Origin: Datura wrightii
Taxonomy: Eukaryota > Streptophyta > Magnoliopsida > Solanales > Solanaceae
Direction of reading: 5' to 3'
Length of the DNA stretch: 64,000 nt
NCBI GenBank assembly: GCA_035772735.1
Contig: JASDFA010000020.1
Span: 11,821,501-11,885,500 of the forward strand
The notes beneath the pieces are model-generated. The model had not been told where the DNA came from. It saw only the letters and a program-made list of their open reading frames with translations, and ran no database searches. The position numbers and the translations under genes are program-made. Shown in pieces: positions 34,032 to 47,200 of this stretch (position 1 is the stretch's first letter; every line of letters starts with the position of its first letter).

Positions 34032-36949
34032 TGTCATTCCCCACCTTTGGAGGCATGACTGACACCTAGTGCCATATTGGGATCTGACTGACCTGGCTGG
34101 GCTTATAGGCCGTATATCCACCAATACAATTAATGGTCGGGACAGGGCCCCGGCCTACTCCAAATACTTGCAAATGAAAGACTATAACCTCTACAACCTG
34201 GTAACTCCGAACGAAGGGAGCTGGCCAAACTGCTGTCTCTGAATAGTTGCTACTGAAGAGCTTGAACTCTGTCTGTCTAAACCTACAGGCAAGTAATGCA
34301 GCACCCGGGGATGGGCGTCAGTACAATATGTATCGAATATGTAAGACAGTAAATAAGCTATTAAAGACTGAAAGTAAGTAGAGAGAAGGGGCAAAAAAGA
34401 TTAACCTGTAAGCCGGCTTATTCGTAATCTGCATCTAGCAAAACACTACATGTGAATGAGCTATGACTGTACAATCATATATTCATAAGCTATAGCTAGC
34501 AGACAAGAATATAAAAAAGAACCTAACCTGGCCTCTATAAACTTGGAAGGTACAAGCAAAACAAAAATAACCTACCAGGACCCCCATAAGCCCTGGCAAG
34601 TACACCTCAATCTACATACCCCTATCCAGGTTTTTATGACTCTACTGGTGCTATAATCAACCTACCTATCCTGCAACTGAACCCACTTGGCTCCTGATCT
34701 ATAGCTGTGTCTGAGTCCAATGGACTCTTGATAACTGCACCTCGGGCACCAGGCTCGATGAGGGGTGTGATGCCGATACGACATGGAAATAATAGTCCAT
34801 CCATGGAATGAACTGTATACGACCCTTGGGCCTATGCATCATCTCTGGAGATGGCATATCGCTCCTCGGAGAGACGTCATATAGCCCCTGGTGGGCGATG
34901 ACACAGCTAGTAACCCTGGGGTGGTCACGAAAGGCTCCTAAGTGAGGGCAACTTCACCCGAGGTACTATATTAAAGTCTCAATCAAGCCACTCAAAAGGC
35001 GTACTTGGCCTTCTGGGCCTAACACGACCACTGCTCGCCCCTAGAATAATCTATATGGCAGCTAGAAGGCACACCCCGTGCACCTGTATCTGATCAGAGG
35101 ATCTTGGTGGTGATCATAATCTCTAACGATCTAGACCGAATAGGGAGAGATCTGGAGTGGCCTAATAATACTTTGAATGTCCGGTTTGGGCAACTATAAC
35201 TCACAAGCAACTGTAGGGTCGTAGACGACCAATCACTTATTCTCTTTACTTAGAATAGTTGTAGGACAGCTACTGACTGGACATGCTTTTGAGAGGTCGG
35301 TCTCTAATCCCCCGCAGGTAGCCTACTGAAATTCTTAGCCTAAGGTTAATACTGTACTAACATGGTTCTAGTCCGTTATACCTTAACTTGGCCTGCTCGG
35401 ATCTTATATGACTCCTCTGGACGATTCTTAACCTTGAAGTTAAGTTTACACGTACTTAGCCATTCATGGCATCCTGTACCTGAGTATCTCATAGGAGCAG
35501 GCTGGGGCGTTGTCCCCGCCTCTAACTACTAATAAGGTCCCCTTCCTTAGTGTACCCATGGGCCTATTTGACTTTGACGACTGGGATGACTTCCTGAGCG
35601 ACCTGTATAATGAATACTAAGGCAACTGGAACTGACAGTCACTAGTAGTAGCTAACTAGAAGGCAGGCTGTCACTCAGTTCACTAGACAACCCTAGTGCG
35701 GCTGACTCTAAAGTATGGCCATCCTACCTAAACTTTTGGCCCTGGGGCGTGATGGTATGTCAAAGGCCTTTGGGCGTGCTTCACTGACAATACAGGTGCC
35801 AAACTGGTAGTTATATCACCTAGTTGCGCCTATACTGTTCAACTTACCAACTCAGGCACAATAACTATCCACGAACTTCTAAAGTCTAGGCCTGACAATA
35901 AAGCATCTAATTCTACTAACACAATAGACTGAAGAATAGAGGATTTCCTACAATGCTTCTAGCGTGTGTCAAACTTAACATATTCTTTCCCAAAAAGGGA
36001 TACTATGATATAATCTTTATATGTTTACTAGCAGCTAACCATAACATATGCAACCGTAATCTACTGATAGCAGTTAATCATAACATGTCTGATCCTTATA
36101 CACTAGCAGCATTTAATTACAACATATAGGATCTTTATCTACATTCAAGACATAGGTCGTATCACTGTACGATGAAAATAACTTGCCGAAGGAATAAGCC
36201 TTAACATACCTTGAATGTCGATTCCCGTTTATCTGGCGAGTTCTAACTTGCAATCGGTAGTTCATTCCAACAGTAACCTTTATGCTAAGAGAATAGGACT
36301 AATTTCAATACCAAACTCGGAAAATATCAATAAATTTCAATAATAGAATTAACTATAATCCAACTTCAAATAACTTGACCGAAACTCTATAGTTTCCCGA
36401 GAGTCCAGAAGGGAGAAATGCTTACCTAAAGCCTAATGGTCGTATAAGAATCAATTAGGAGCAATTCTGACAACTTCTACTCGGTGGAGTTTTGATTTGC
36501 TGAGCGTATTTTCAGAAAATAATTCCGTAGTAATGCTCCCTACAGGCTTAGAACTCGATACCTGAAGTTAATTTGAGTTTGGACCGCGTTTGATAGTGTA
36601 ATCGGGTGAAAAACAATAGAAATCTTCATTGGTTCTTATGTCTAGCCGAGGGAATATGTTAGTGAATCATTAAAATGAAAGGAGGGTGCTTTATATATAT
36701 ATTAGGGCGGTGGCCAAGGGGGTCCGTGACACGGCCCCCATCGCGCCAAAAGTCAGGCGTGCCACGACGCCCATCGCGGAGGAGGGGAGTCCGTGATGCG
36801 GCCTGCCTATGGCCCTCTTCCTCCCACGAACTCGATTCCAAACTTAAATGTCCTTTACCCGAGCCCTTTCTCATATGTTTCGTACTTTAAAACTCTCAAC
36901 ATACACACGAATACGCCGACTAAATAATAAAAACTTACGGGGTGTAACA
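34032..36949 (-). mobile_element. Solo LTR, element E-like gypsy family, reverse orientation
   Basis: 2918 bp, left end TGTCATTCCCCACC and right end CTTACGGGGTGTAACA. Read on the minus strand it is a TGTTACACCCCGTAAG..TGACA LTR, related to those of element E. The copia frame ends at the right with EKPEDL-like sequence and resumes at the left with KERENYVC, so the copia was split here. The five flanking bases are ATTTA and ATTGT in LTR sense, not identical, so the duplication has decayed or the ends have been altered. A GC-rich block with CATCGCG lies near 36740-36790. Confidence 0.8.
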
Positions 36950-39776
36950 TAAATCCTCAGGTTTCTCTATGTAAATCTCTTCGTCTAATTCACCATAAAG
37001 AAAGTCAGTCATGATATTCATCTGTCAAAACTCTAAATTTAGACTTACAGTTAAGCCTAGAACCATACAAATAGAAGACATTTTCACAAAAATTGAGGAA
37101 CTTTTATCAAAGTCAACTCCCTTTCTCTGGACAAATCCTTTGACAACTAACCTCGACTTATACCTTAGCGCAGAGGTATGTTGCTCTTTCTTTACAAAAT
37201 CCATTTGTTTGTTAATGCTTTCTTATCTTTTGATAATTTCACTAACTCATAGATGTCATTGTCATGGAGTGATTTCATCTCATCTTCCATGACTTTTACC
37301 CATGGATCTCTATATCATAACCTTCAAATTCTCCCATCTCAGGTCAAAGTACATACTCATTAGGAGAATAACGCTTTGATTTTTTCTTCTCCCTACTAGT
37401 TCTTCTATGAGAGGTTTTCGGAGCATCCGAAATAGTTACCTAAGCAAGAGTTGGTTGTTGGTCAACCACAACATCATTAATAGGAGCATCTATAGGTTCT
37501 ACACCTTGATGATCATTTTGATTCTGATCACGATCTGGTTATTATCTTAGGTTCCTTCATGTTGCAATAGGTGTATCAGTAATAAAAATTAGATCAACAT
37601 CGACTAAGCTCGTATTATTCTAAGAAATTATTTTCTCAGTCTTGTTAATATCTTCAATAGTTTGATCTTCAAAGAACACTGCATCATGACTTCTATTAAG
37701 ATTCTTATTAACTGGATGGGTAAAACGATACCGAAACTCATATTGACTATAAATAATAAAGATGCACTACTTAGTTTTGATATCTAGTTTTGATCTCTCA
37801 TCTTTGGGAACATGCATACAAGCTTTACATTCAATGACTTTCAAGTGATCAATGAAAACATTTTTAGCAAACCAAAATTTGTCTAGGATATCACCATCCA
37901 AAGTAACAGCAGGAGCCAAATTGATAACATAAACGATAGTGTTAAGTGCTTCTGCCCAAAAGAAATTTGAAAGTTTAGCCTCTAAAAGCATGCATTGACT
38001 CTCTCAACTAGATTTCTATCCATCTTCTCTGCAAAGCCATTCAACTAAGGCGTCTTGGGCAGAATTTTTTATGATGAATTTCTTGCAATTTACAATACTT
38101 ATCAAAAGGGCCACAATATTCACCACTATTATTAGTTTATATACATTTTAATTTCTTTCTGGTCGGTCTTTCGAATAAGGTGTGAAGTTTCTTTAAAAAA
38201 TCAAGTACTTGATCTTTTAAATTTAAAGGATATACTCAGATCTTGAAAGAATGATCGTAAAAGAAAGTCAAAAGTAAACTGCACCACCTTTTGACTTTAC
38301 TTTAAAAGGATCACAGAAGTTAGAGTGTACTAGCTCCAATAATTTAGGCTTTCTTGAAGGAGGATGACTATGAGAAGAAATTCTTTTCTGTTTTGCGGCA
38401 AGCAACGAACACATTTTTTCACTTGTGCTTGTTTCACACCAGCGAGCAAATTCTTCTTAAGCAAACATGTAATCTCTCTCTCTCTCTCATATAGCTTAAC
38501 CTTTTGTGCCACCATTCTAATAAAGTATCACTTTCCACCATATTTATAGAGTCACTAAGGATAGGTCCTTATGTCACATATAAATTAGAATACTTTCTTC
38601 CTTGAGCGACAACTAATGAACATTTAGTGAGCTTCCATTAACAATTAAGAAAGTCATTATGGTAGCCTTCGTCATCTAGTTTTTCTACAAAGATCAAATT
38701 TAAATAAATATCGAGAGCATACTTGACATTCTAAAGGATTAACATTGTACTAATATTAGCTTCAAACAAACTTTGCCAACACCAAGCACCTTAACCTCAC
38801 TGACATTACGTATCTTCACATCAGAGTTAATAGGAGTATAAGATGAAAGAAATATTATCTCAGTGTGATATGAGATGTACCTCTATAATTTACTATCCAG
38901 CTAGTATCATGGAATTCAAAATTGATGACATTTTTATCAAAAGTAAAAAGAAGGTCATCCTCGGACTACAACAACAATATTGTTTTCGTTATTTTCTTCT
39001 TTCTTTCCTTCTCTAATCTCGTGCTTCAGCTTATTGTAGAACCTTTTAACATGTAATGATTGCATGAATATTCTACCTAGACCTTGATTTGCTTTTGCTT
39101 TTACCTCTATCGAACCTCTTAGTTTTCTCTCCCCCGGTCTTTAGTAAACAATACATCTAAATATGAAGATGATCCCTAGAATTTTCTCCTTACATCTTCA
39201 TTAAACGCACACTCTTGGCATATTCCATGGTCACTTTATCACCAGGAGCTGAATTTGTTAAAAAAATATGAAGAGTTTCCTAAGAGTCTGGTAGAGCATT
39301 CAGAAGCCAAAGTGCTTATATTTCATCATCAAAATTGACATTCATTCTAGAAAGTTTATCAAAGACACCTTGAAAATTATTTATATGATCAAGAATAGGA
39401 CTTCCCTCTTTGTATTTAATATTCATCAATTGCTTTACCAAGAACAACTTGCTATTGCCATTGTTGAAGTGTAAAACGTCTCAAATTTTTCCACAATGAT
39501 CTAGCATGTGTCTCATGTATAATATGGTTGCAAACATTGTTTTCAACCCATTATCTTATATATCAACATACTTGTTGGCGCTTAAAATTCCAATTTTGAT
39601 TAGTCATATACTCGGGTTTATAAGCAGGGAAAACGAGAAGATGCATCTTCTTCACAAATAATAGATCTTTTATTTTGATTTTTTATTTATTATAATTACT
39701 CCCATTTTATCATATCATCTTGCTCATATTCACCTCCGTAAAAAAATTTGAAAAATAACCCGCCTCTTATACCACT
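36950..39776 (-). pseudogene. Tnt1-like copia gag, integrase and start of reverse transcriptase
   Basis: Read leftwards from 39776 it begins with the primer-binding complement CTCTTATACCAC. Gag follows (39700-39160) with pieces such as DHINNFQGVFDKLSRMN and NALPDS. Then come pre-integrase and integrase; 37991-37767 reads MLLEAKLSNFFWAEALNT, then KACMHVPKDERSKLD, the Tnt1-type integrase C-terminal signature. A linker (FEDQTIEDI) follows, and the front of reverse transcriptase ends at 36950. Stops and frameshifts are frequent and no intact polyprotein remains. Confidence 0.82.
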
Positions 39777-39874
39777 TGTTAGGACCAAAACAATTAGGTG
39801 TCATGTGAAAACTAATAAAGTAAACCTCGACAGACGATAAATAAGTATACAAACGAGAAAAATACTAAAAGATA
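39777..39874 (-). mobile_element. Truncated copia 5' LTR, type A
   Basis: Begins TGTTAGGACCAAAACAAT next to the primer-binding site and follows the type A LTR at 22260 for about 98 bp (shared GTGTCATG and AAACCTCGA words). It then stops matching. It marks the right end of the copia. Confidence 0.6.
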
Positions 39875-40672
39875 CATGATGTGCCAGGATTTAATGGCAA
39901 CAAAATGGTTCTTTTAACGAAGGATTTTGTAGTGCTTAAGTATGTTTTTATGATATATGATGGTATTTTGTATCTAGTTGCAAGTAAATAGGTTGCACAG
40001 GCAAAGTTGGAAATTTGAGCTAAAATGTTACAAGTGGTGCCGTGGATACAAGTGATGGACTGTAGAATGAATTCACTAATCGTCCTGTTTGTCGTTGAAA
40101 GATCCATAAAGTCACAAAGTTGTTTCCAGAAGCATGGCTCATTTGACGGCCAGTGAAACCAAAGAACAGACCATCCTGATAGCCGTTGAAGAGATTTAGT
40201 AGAGGTGCTACAAGACCACCACTTGTTGAATTAAGTGATGGGCCGTGAAACCATATCATGAATTCGTCCTGTACATCATTGTTCAATGTTCCAAAAGGTT
40301 ACAAGTATGGGGTTTTCAGACCACTGGCCTGATGACGGCTTGTGAAAATTTCCACGAGCCATCGTAATCTGCAAATTTTAAGCAAATAAAGGCAGTTGAT
40401 AAAAGATTTCCAACATCCATAAACTATGGTTTTGAATGACGGTTCATGGAGTGCTGACACAGCTAGTTTCCTAGTTTAATTAAGATAGGATTGTGATGTT
40501 TTAATATAATTTTCTTAGAGTTTACTTAAATCTATACACACTATTATGAGATTCCTATGTTTTGTATCTTGAAGTTTTGAAAGCAAAGAGACAACTTTTC
40601 TCTATTTTTATTGGATTTTAGAAGTTTGACTCTTGGATCACGTATTGAGAATACAAGTTTGAATTCTTTTAT
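39875..40672. other. Unassigned sequence, left flank of element C
   Basis: No gene is supported. It contains several degenerate words of the form GACGG-CC-GTGAAA (near 40147, 40238 and 40330), and from about 40500 a stretch that resembles an LTR transcribed end. It joins 59429 directly once element C is removed, as the TTTAT duplication shows. Similar words recur at 60550-61440, so both sides may belong to one older retroelement. Confidence 0.4.
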
Positions 40673-41357
40673 TGTCACGCCCTGAGTCTACACCCTGGAC
40701 GGGACACGGTACTTGAAGTCACAGGTGACCCCAAGTCAACCCCTGGTCTATCATACATTGGTATTCTGAGTTAAATAAATATAGCGGAAGCTTTGAAATA
40801 ATAGCATAAAAGCATTTAAGAGAATAAAACTGAAATCATAAAGTTTAAGAACATCTGAAGTCTGGAATTAATTCTATGTCTGAAAGCCTTCTAACTGATG
40901 AGTTGCTGGGACAAGCCCCCAACTAACTCTAAGTCTAAATAAAACTGTAATCTGACTGCAAAAAAATGAAACAAGGCCCTTGAATGATGAGGACTCACAC
41001 TTCAACTGTGGTTGAGAAGGATCTGAACCGTAGCGACTAACGTTGATGAGTCTGGGAAGCTGCAACTATATCTTGAGACGATACAACATAAAAGTATGTC
41101 TTATGAGTCACTTAACGAGTCGTTGCCACTGATGACGACTAATGGGGGCACTCGTTAGGTACACTGCCTAACAACTCACAAAGACTGATAACGGGGGACA
41201 TAAAAGAGTCATTGCAGGTGACCACGACTCGTGAGGCCGCCCGTTGGGAACACTATCTCTCTTTTACAAATTCTCAAACCTCCTTCTCATGGTTGACCTA
41301 ACGAGTCGTTAAGTCACTTAACGAGTCATTAGGTGAGTCGTCCTGTAGCATTTCTGT
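40673..41357 (-). mobile_element. 3' LTR of element C, first part, internally deleted
   Basis: It follows the 5' LTR from its TGTCACGCCC end as far as CATAAAAGTATG (about 41098). It then jumps to GAGTCACTTAACGAGTCG, which in the 5' LTR lies about 1.78 kb further on (57328 to about 59108). The LTR remainder continues after element D at 51794-51855. Confidence 0.88.
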
Positions 41358-43939
41358 TGTCACAACCCACCTTGGGGGGGGCATGACTGGCACCTGGTGC
41401 CCTACTAAGACCTAACCTGCTAGACTGTTAAGCCTGGGCGCATCTGGCGCCTGGCTGGCTCTAACTCACATTTCTGGAAACAAAGGGCTATATAACGGCT
41501 GTAAATACAGCCCCCGGACCATTGGCCTATAGCCTTCTGTACCTGTCTTAGCAGCTAGCCAGAAACATAGTAATTCAGGAAAACCTATACGGGCCGACAA
41601 GGCCACCATGCTGTCTAGTTATCTGCAACTTAATCATAAAGTACAAAAAGAAGCTACGTGACCGGCAAGGTCACCACTACTGACAACTATGGCCCCACAC
41701 GACCATCACAAAAGTAAGAAAGAGTAAAGACAACTATACAACTGCACGGCCCCACACGACCGGCTCATTTGACCACAGGGATTTGATACAGAATGCAAGC
41801 CTCTAGGAATAGTAATAGAACTGATCGGGACAGGGCCCCGACCTACCCATGCTATATATAACAAAAGGAACTGAACTACACTTCTGAAATTCAGCCTCCG
41901 GATGACTGGAGCTGAATACTCAACCGCTGACAGGGAGTCACGTAGAATCGCCTGCTCATCTAGGAGTACCTGCAGGAAAGTAATGCAGCGCCCCACTGGG
42001 CATCAGTACCACTGGTACTGAGTATGTAAAGCAACTGAAATAATATAACTGAAAACAACATCTGAAAGCAATAATATGACTGATGAAGCAGAAGTAGGAG
42101 GAATAACTTAACTGTCTGATGAAGTAGATCGTACCTGTTCTTACTGATACCGAAGGAAGTAGGAATCATACCTGGAGGCGTATCATTCTACTACCAACCC
42201 ACTCGCATCTAATATAACATAGCATAGCATACATAACATAACATAGCACACACAAACCTTACCCGACCCCCATAAGCCGGGAGGTACAATCAACACAGAA
42301 TCTATGCCCCTACCCCGGTCATCCCATCTCCTATAGTGGTTGTAAGCATCCTGTCGGTCCCTGGGTATGCACTTGGGCTCGCTGAGCCCCTGACTATAAC
42401 TGTATCTGAGTCCGAAGGACTCTAAATCAACACCCCGGGCGTACCCACTCGACGGGGGTGTATAAGGGCCGACCAAGGCACAATATGGGGAAACTGGCAT
42501 CCCATCTTCGTCCCCTTGCGGGACGGCATATCACCCCGTAGAACGACGTATCCTCGTCCTCTGGCGAACGAGTCGATACAGCTATTAACCCTGGGCGGTC
42601 AGGGATGCTAGGTAATCCAACCCCAATCAATACAATGGTCTCAACTAATCATGTTGTCTGTGTATCTCATAAGCTAAGATTAACAGGTGCAGGGTATCGT
42701 ATAAATCACATACTGAGCTAATAATAGTAATCTGTAAGTGTCTGATACATGCTGAGACAGGTAAGTATAAATGTAAATATAGCCTCCTGTCAAACTGTAC
42801 TGGGGTAAAAGTTATACGAGGAGGTGTTTCTGCTGAAAGCTATACTGTTTACTAAGTTTCTGTGTTAACATAATTTCCTATTTCTAACATGCTTTCTAAA
42901 CCATATACAGTTACTATTCTATATCTGGAATGCTTTACTGATACTGTACTACCTTGCGAGGTTTCAGCTAAACACAACAAAATCTTAACATGGCATATTA
43001 CATCACATACTGAATATACTGGGCAACCTTAACCACTTAAGCCCGAATCTATATCGTACGGATAGGTATCGTACACATTACAACCCAAAACTTCTCATAT
43101 TGCACCAATATTCAAAATAACGCGATAATCGATTTCTAAACATGCAACTGGTCTGTAAATTACTATACTACTTCGGGGTTACTCAACTTGCCGAGGAAAC
43201 TTAACTTTACATACCTTATCTTTGAATATTCGTCCGTCGGACGAGGCTCGGCTGGTACTTCAACTATTTTCTCCCAACTGCATTCATAAATACGTCAATC
43301 AATACTAAATACAACGTTATTGTAAAGAGCGACGTTACTTTCGATTTAATTTATAGCCTAAACTTAGGCTTATCGAAAGACGGTCAAAAACTCGCTATTT
43401 TTCAGCGGCCCAGAAGGGAGAAATATTTACTTCTCAGCTAGGAACACATAGATATTAATTTAGAGCAATTCTACTTACTTTAGTTCGGCGGCTCGCCGAT
43501 TTGTCGGCCGTATTTCGCGAAACTAACTCCGTAGAAATGCTCTCTGCTGCTAAATACCTTGGTATCTAGGATTAATTTGGGTTTAGGCAGCGTTTGGCAG
43601 CGTAATCGGACGAAAATATTAAATTTTCTTCGTCTTCCCTCTGTTTACTTACGTTTTCTGGAAATTTATTAAGTATATAATGATCTCAAACCGCAGTGGG
43701 GGCTTTATATACTTGGGCCTGGACAAGGGCAACGTGTCACGGAGCCATCGCGGAGGCCTCACCTCCGTGACACGCTGCCATCGCGGAGGGGCTCTGCCTC
43801 GGCTCCTCCCGCGATGGTTCGACGGGTTTCTCGTCCGATCTTTTTCCCGGGTCTTTCCCTAGCACGTATGGCTTTCAAATATGCTTAACCAACGTGCGAA
43901 TAGGTCGTCTAAGTGCCGGGAATTCTACGGGGTATAACA
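41358..43939 (-). mobile_element. 3' LTR of element D
   Basis: 2582 bp. TATA box complement CTTTATATA at 43703-43711. In element sense the GC-rich dyads lie just upstream of the TATA box: CGTGTCACGGAG (43733-43744) pairs exactly with CTCCGTGACACG (43763-43774), and CCATCGCGG (43778-43786) pairs with CCGCGATGG (43809-43817). Confidence 0.94.
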
Positions 43940-43973
43940 TTCTCCCCCCCCTAGGAACATTCGTCCTCGAATG
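43940..43973 (-). promoter_or_regulatory. Polypurine tract and hairpin of element D
   Basis: TCTCCCCCCCCTAGG is the tract on the minus strand, next to the 3' LTR. The 43958-43973 hairpin, CATTCG-AGGA-CGAATG in element sense, is identical to that of element B. Confidence 0.75.
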
Positions 43974-44208
43974 TATACTGCTATCTAGAGGACTGCTTAC
44001 TTTACTTTCTGAAAAAATTTTGGCAGAGTTTCCCCTGTAATATGGACTATCGCAAAGACCTGAAACACAGAAAAAGTCCAACACAGGCACTGCACACAAT
44101 GTTCTACAATCCACTGGACAACTAAGTATTACTTCTTTCTTTATCATTTACAACATACATATCATAAAGTACTGTATAAGTAATGATACGGACATACCTG
44201 TCGTCTGA

Positions 44209-47200
44209 CTAGGCCTGAAATAAATGAGGATATCTGATTTTCATGTCTTCTTCAGCCTCCCACGTCATTTCTTCCCGATTTCTATTACACCACAATACCT
44301 TGACAGATGCAACGTCTTTAGTTCTCAGCCTGCGAATCTGTCTGTCTAAAATGGCTACGGGAACCTCTTCATAGGCTAACTCCTCTGTGACCTGAATATC
44401 CTGGACTGGAACTACTGTAGAAGGGTCCCCTACAAACTTTCTTAACATGGAAACGTGGAATACTGGGTGAACAGATGCTAATTCTGGAGGCAAGTTTAAC
44501 TCATATGCTACGCGGCCTATTCTTCGCCGAATTTGATACGGCCCAATGAATCTTGGGCTATGCTTGCCTTTCTTGCCAAACCTCATTACCCCTTTCATCG
44601 GGGACACTTTCAGATATACCCAGTCGTTTACCAAAAATTCTAGATTTCTGCGCCGTCTATCTGCATATGACTTTTGACGGCTCTGAGCGGTCAGTAAACG
44701 TTCACGGATAAGCTTTATCTTTTCCTCGGACTGCCGAACAATGTCTGGGCCAACTAATGCTAATTCTCCTATCTCAAACCAGCCCACCGACAATCTACAT
44801 TTCCGCCCGTACAATGCCTCGAAAGGCGCCATCTGAATAGCTGAATGGTAGCTGTTATTATAAGCAAATTCGATTAACGAAAGATGTTCATCCCAGCTAC
44901 CCCCAAAATCTAACACACACGCTCGTAGCATATCTTCGAGCGTCTGAATTGTACGTTCAGCTTGCCCGTTTGTCTGAGGATGGAATGCTGTGCTCAAATT
45001 AATCTGCGTCCCCAGACCTTTCTGAAATGACTGCCAGAACCTAGCTGTAAACTGTGCCCCTCTGTCTGAAATGATAGATGCCGGCACTCCATGTAATCTA
45101 ACTATTTCTCTGATATACAATTCGGCATAATCCTCAGCTGAGAAGGTAGCCCTTACTGGCAGGAAATGAGCTGATTTTGTCAGCCTATCAACTATTACCC
45201 AAATGGAGTCATTTCTGCGTCTGGTACGGGGTAACCCTGTTACAAAATCCATATTTATTGCTTCCCATTTCCACATAGGTATCGATATCTCTTGAGTCAA
45301 ACCACCCGGTTTCTGGTGCTCTGCTTTCACCTACTGATAATTAGCATATCTGGATACAAATTCGGCTATTTCAGTTTTCATACCTGGCCACCAGTAGATG
45401 TCTCTGATGTCGTGGTACATTTTCGTCGCCCCTGGATGAAGGGAATAGCGAGCATAGTGTACCTCGTGCATGATCTGCCCACGAAGTCCTGAGACATTCG
45501 GGACACAGAGGCGGCCCTTACAACGTAGCACATCATCCCCAGCTATCTGAAAATCTGGCTCCTTACCTTTCTGAATTCTATCTCTAAGCTGGACTAAATC
45601 GGGATCCTCATACTGTCGTTCTTTTACCTCTGCAACTAACGATGATACTGCAGAATTCTGAATTACGGCCCCATTATCTCCTGTTTCCATTACCCGAACG
45701 GCTAGCCCAGCTAACTGATAAATTTCTTTAGCTAATTTCTGTCTCTCGGGTCGCAAATACGCCAAGCTCCCCATTGACTTTCGACTCAGAGCATCTGCTA
45801 CAACATTAGCTTTCCCGGGGTGGTATAGAATATTCACATCATAATCCTTTAACAGCTCTAACCAGCGGTGCTGTCGCAAGTTCAACTCCCTCTGAGTGAA
45901 AATGTACTGCAAGCTCTTATGATCTGTATAAATGTCAACATGAACGCCGTACAGGTAATGCCTCCACATCTTCAAGGCATGAATTACTGCGGCCAACTCT
46001 AGATCATGGGTGGGGTAATTCTTCTCGTGTTTCCTCAGCTGCCTGGAAGCATATGCAATTACTCTACCATGCTGCATCAACACACAACCCAATCTGACAC
46101 CTGACGCGTCGCAATAGACTGAATAACCTTCTGTGCCTTCCGGCAGTGCTAGTACTGGGGCGAAGGTTAATCTGTCTTTCAGTTCCTGGAAACTCTGCTC
46201 ACATGCCTCCGTCCACTGAAACTTTGCTGCTTTCTGTGTCAATTTCGTTAAAGGTGCTGCAATGGTTGAGAACCCTTCAACGAACCTTCTGTAATACCCT
46301 GCTAATCCCAGAAAGCTACGAACTTCAGTCGGGGTGGTAGGCCTAGGCCATGACTTAACTGCTTCTATCTTCTGCTTGTCTACCTGTATACCAGCATCTG
46401 AAACAATATGCCCTAAAAAGGCCACTGAGTTAAGCCAGAATTCACATTTCGAGAATTTAGCATACAACTGGCGGTCCCTGAGAATCTGGAGCACTGTCCG
46501 CAAATGAGTCCGGTGATCAGCCTCAGAGCGAGAATACACCAGAATATCATCAATGAATACTATCACGAACAAGTCCAGGAAAGGTCTGAAAATACTGTTC
46601 ATCAGGTCCATAAAGACTGCTGGGGCGTTCGTTAACCCGAAGGACATAACTAGAAATTCAAAATGTCCATATCGGGTCCTAAACGCTGTCTTAGGAATAT
46701 CTCTCTCACGTACTCGGACCTGGTGATATCCGGACCGCAAGTCAATCTTAGAAAAGTATCTGGCTCCCTGCAACTGATCAAATAAGTCATCAATTCTGGG
46801 AAGCGGGTACTTGTTCTTTACTGTAACTTTATTGAGCTGCCGATAATCTATATACATCCGGAGCGAGCCATCTTTCTTTCTCACGAACAAGACTGGCGCA
46901 CCCCACGGGGAAGTACTCGGCCTGATAAAACCTTTATCTAACAAGTCTTTCAACTGCTCCTTTAATTCTCTGAGTTCTGCAGGAGCCATATGATAAGGAG
47001 GTATTGATATTGGCTGAGTGCCTGGTAGCAAGTCAATAGCAAAGTCTATTTCCCTTTCTGGGGGAATACCAGGTAACTCATCAGGAAATACATCTGGGAA
47101 TTCATTTACCACTGGGACAGACTGGAGTGTCGGAGATTCTGCCTGGACATCCTAAACTCTGACAAGATGGTAAATACACCCCTTAGATATTAACTTTCTC

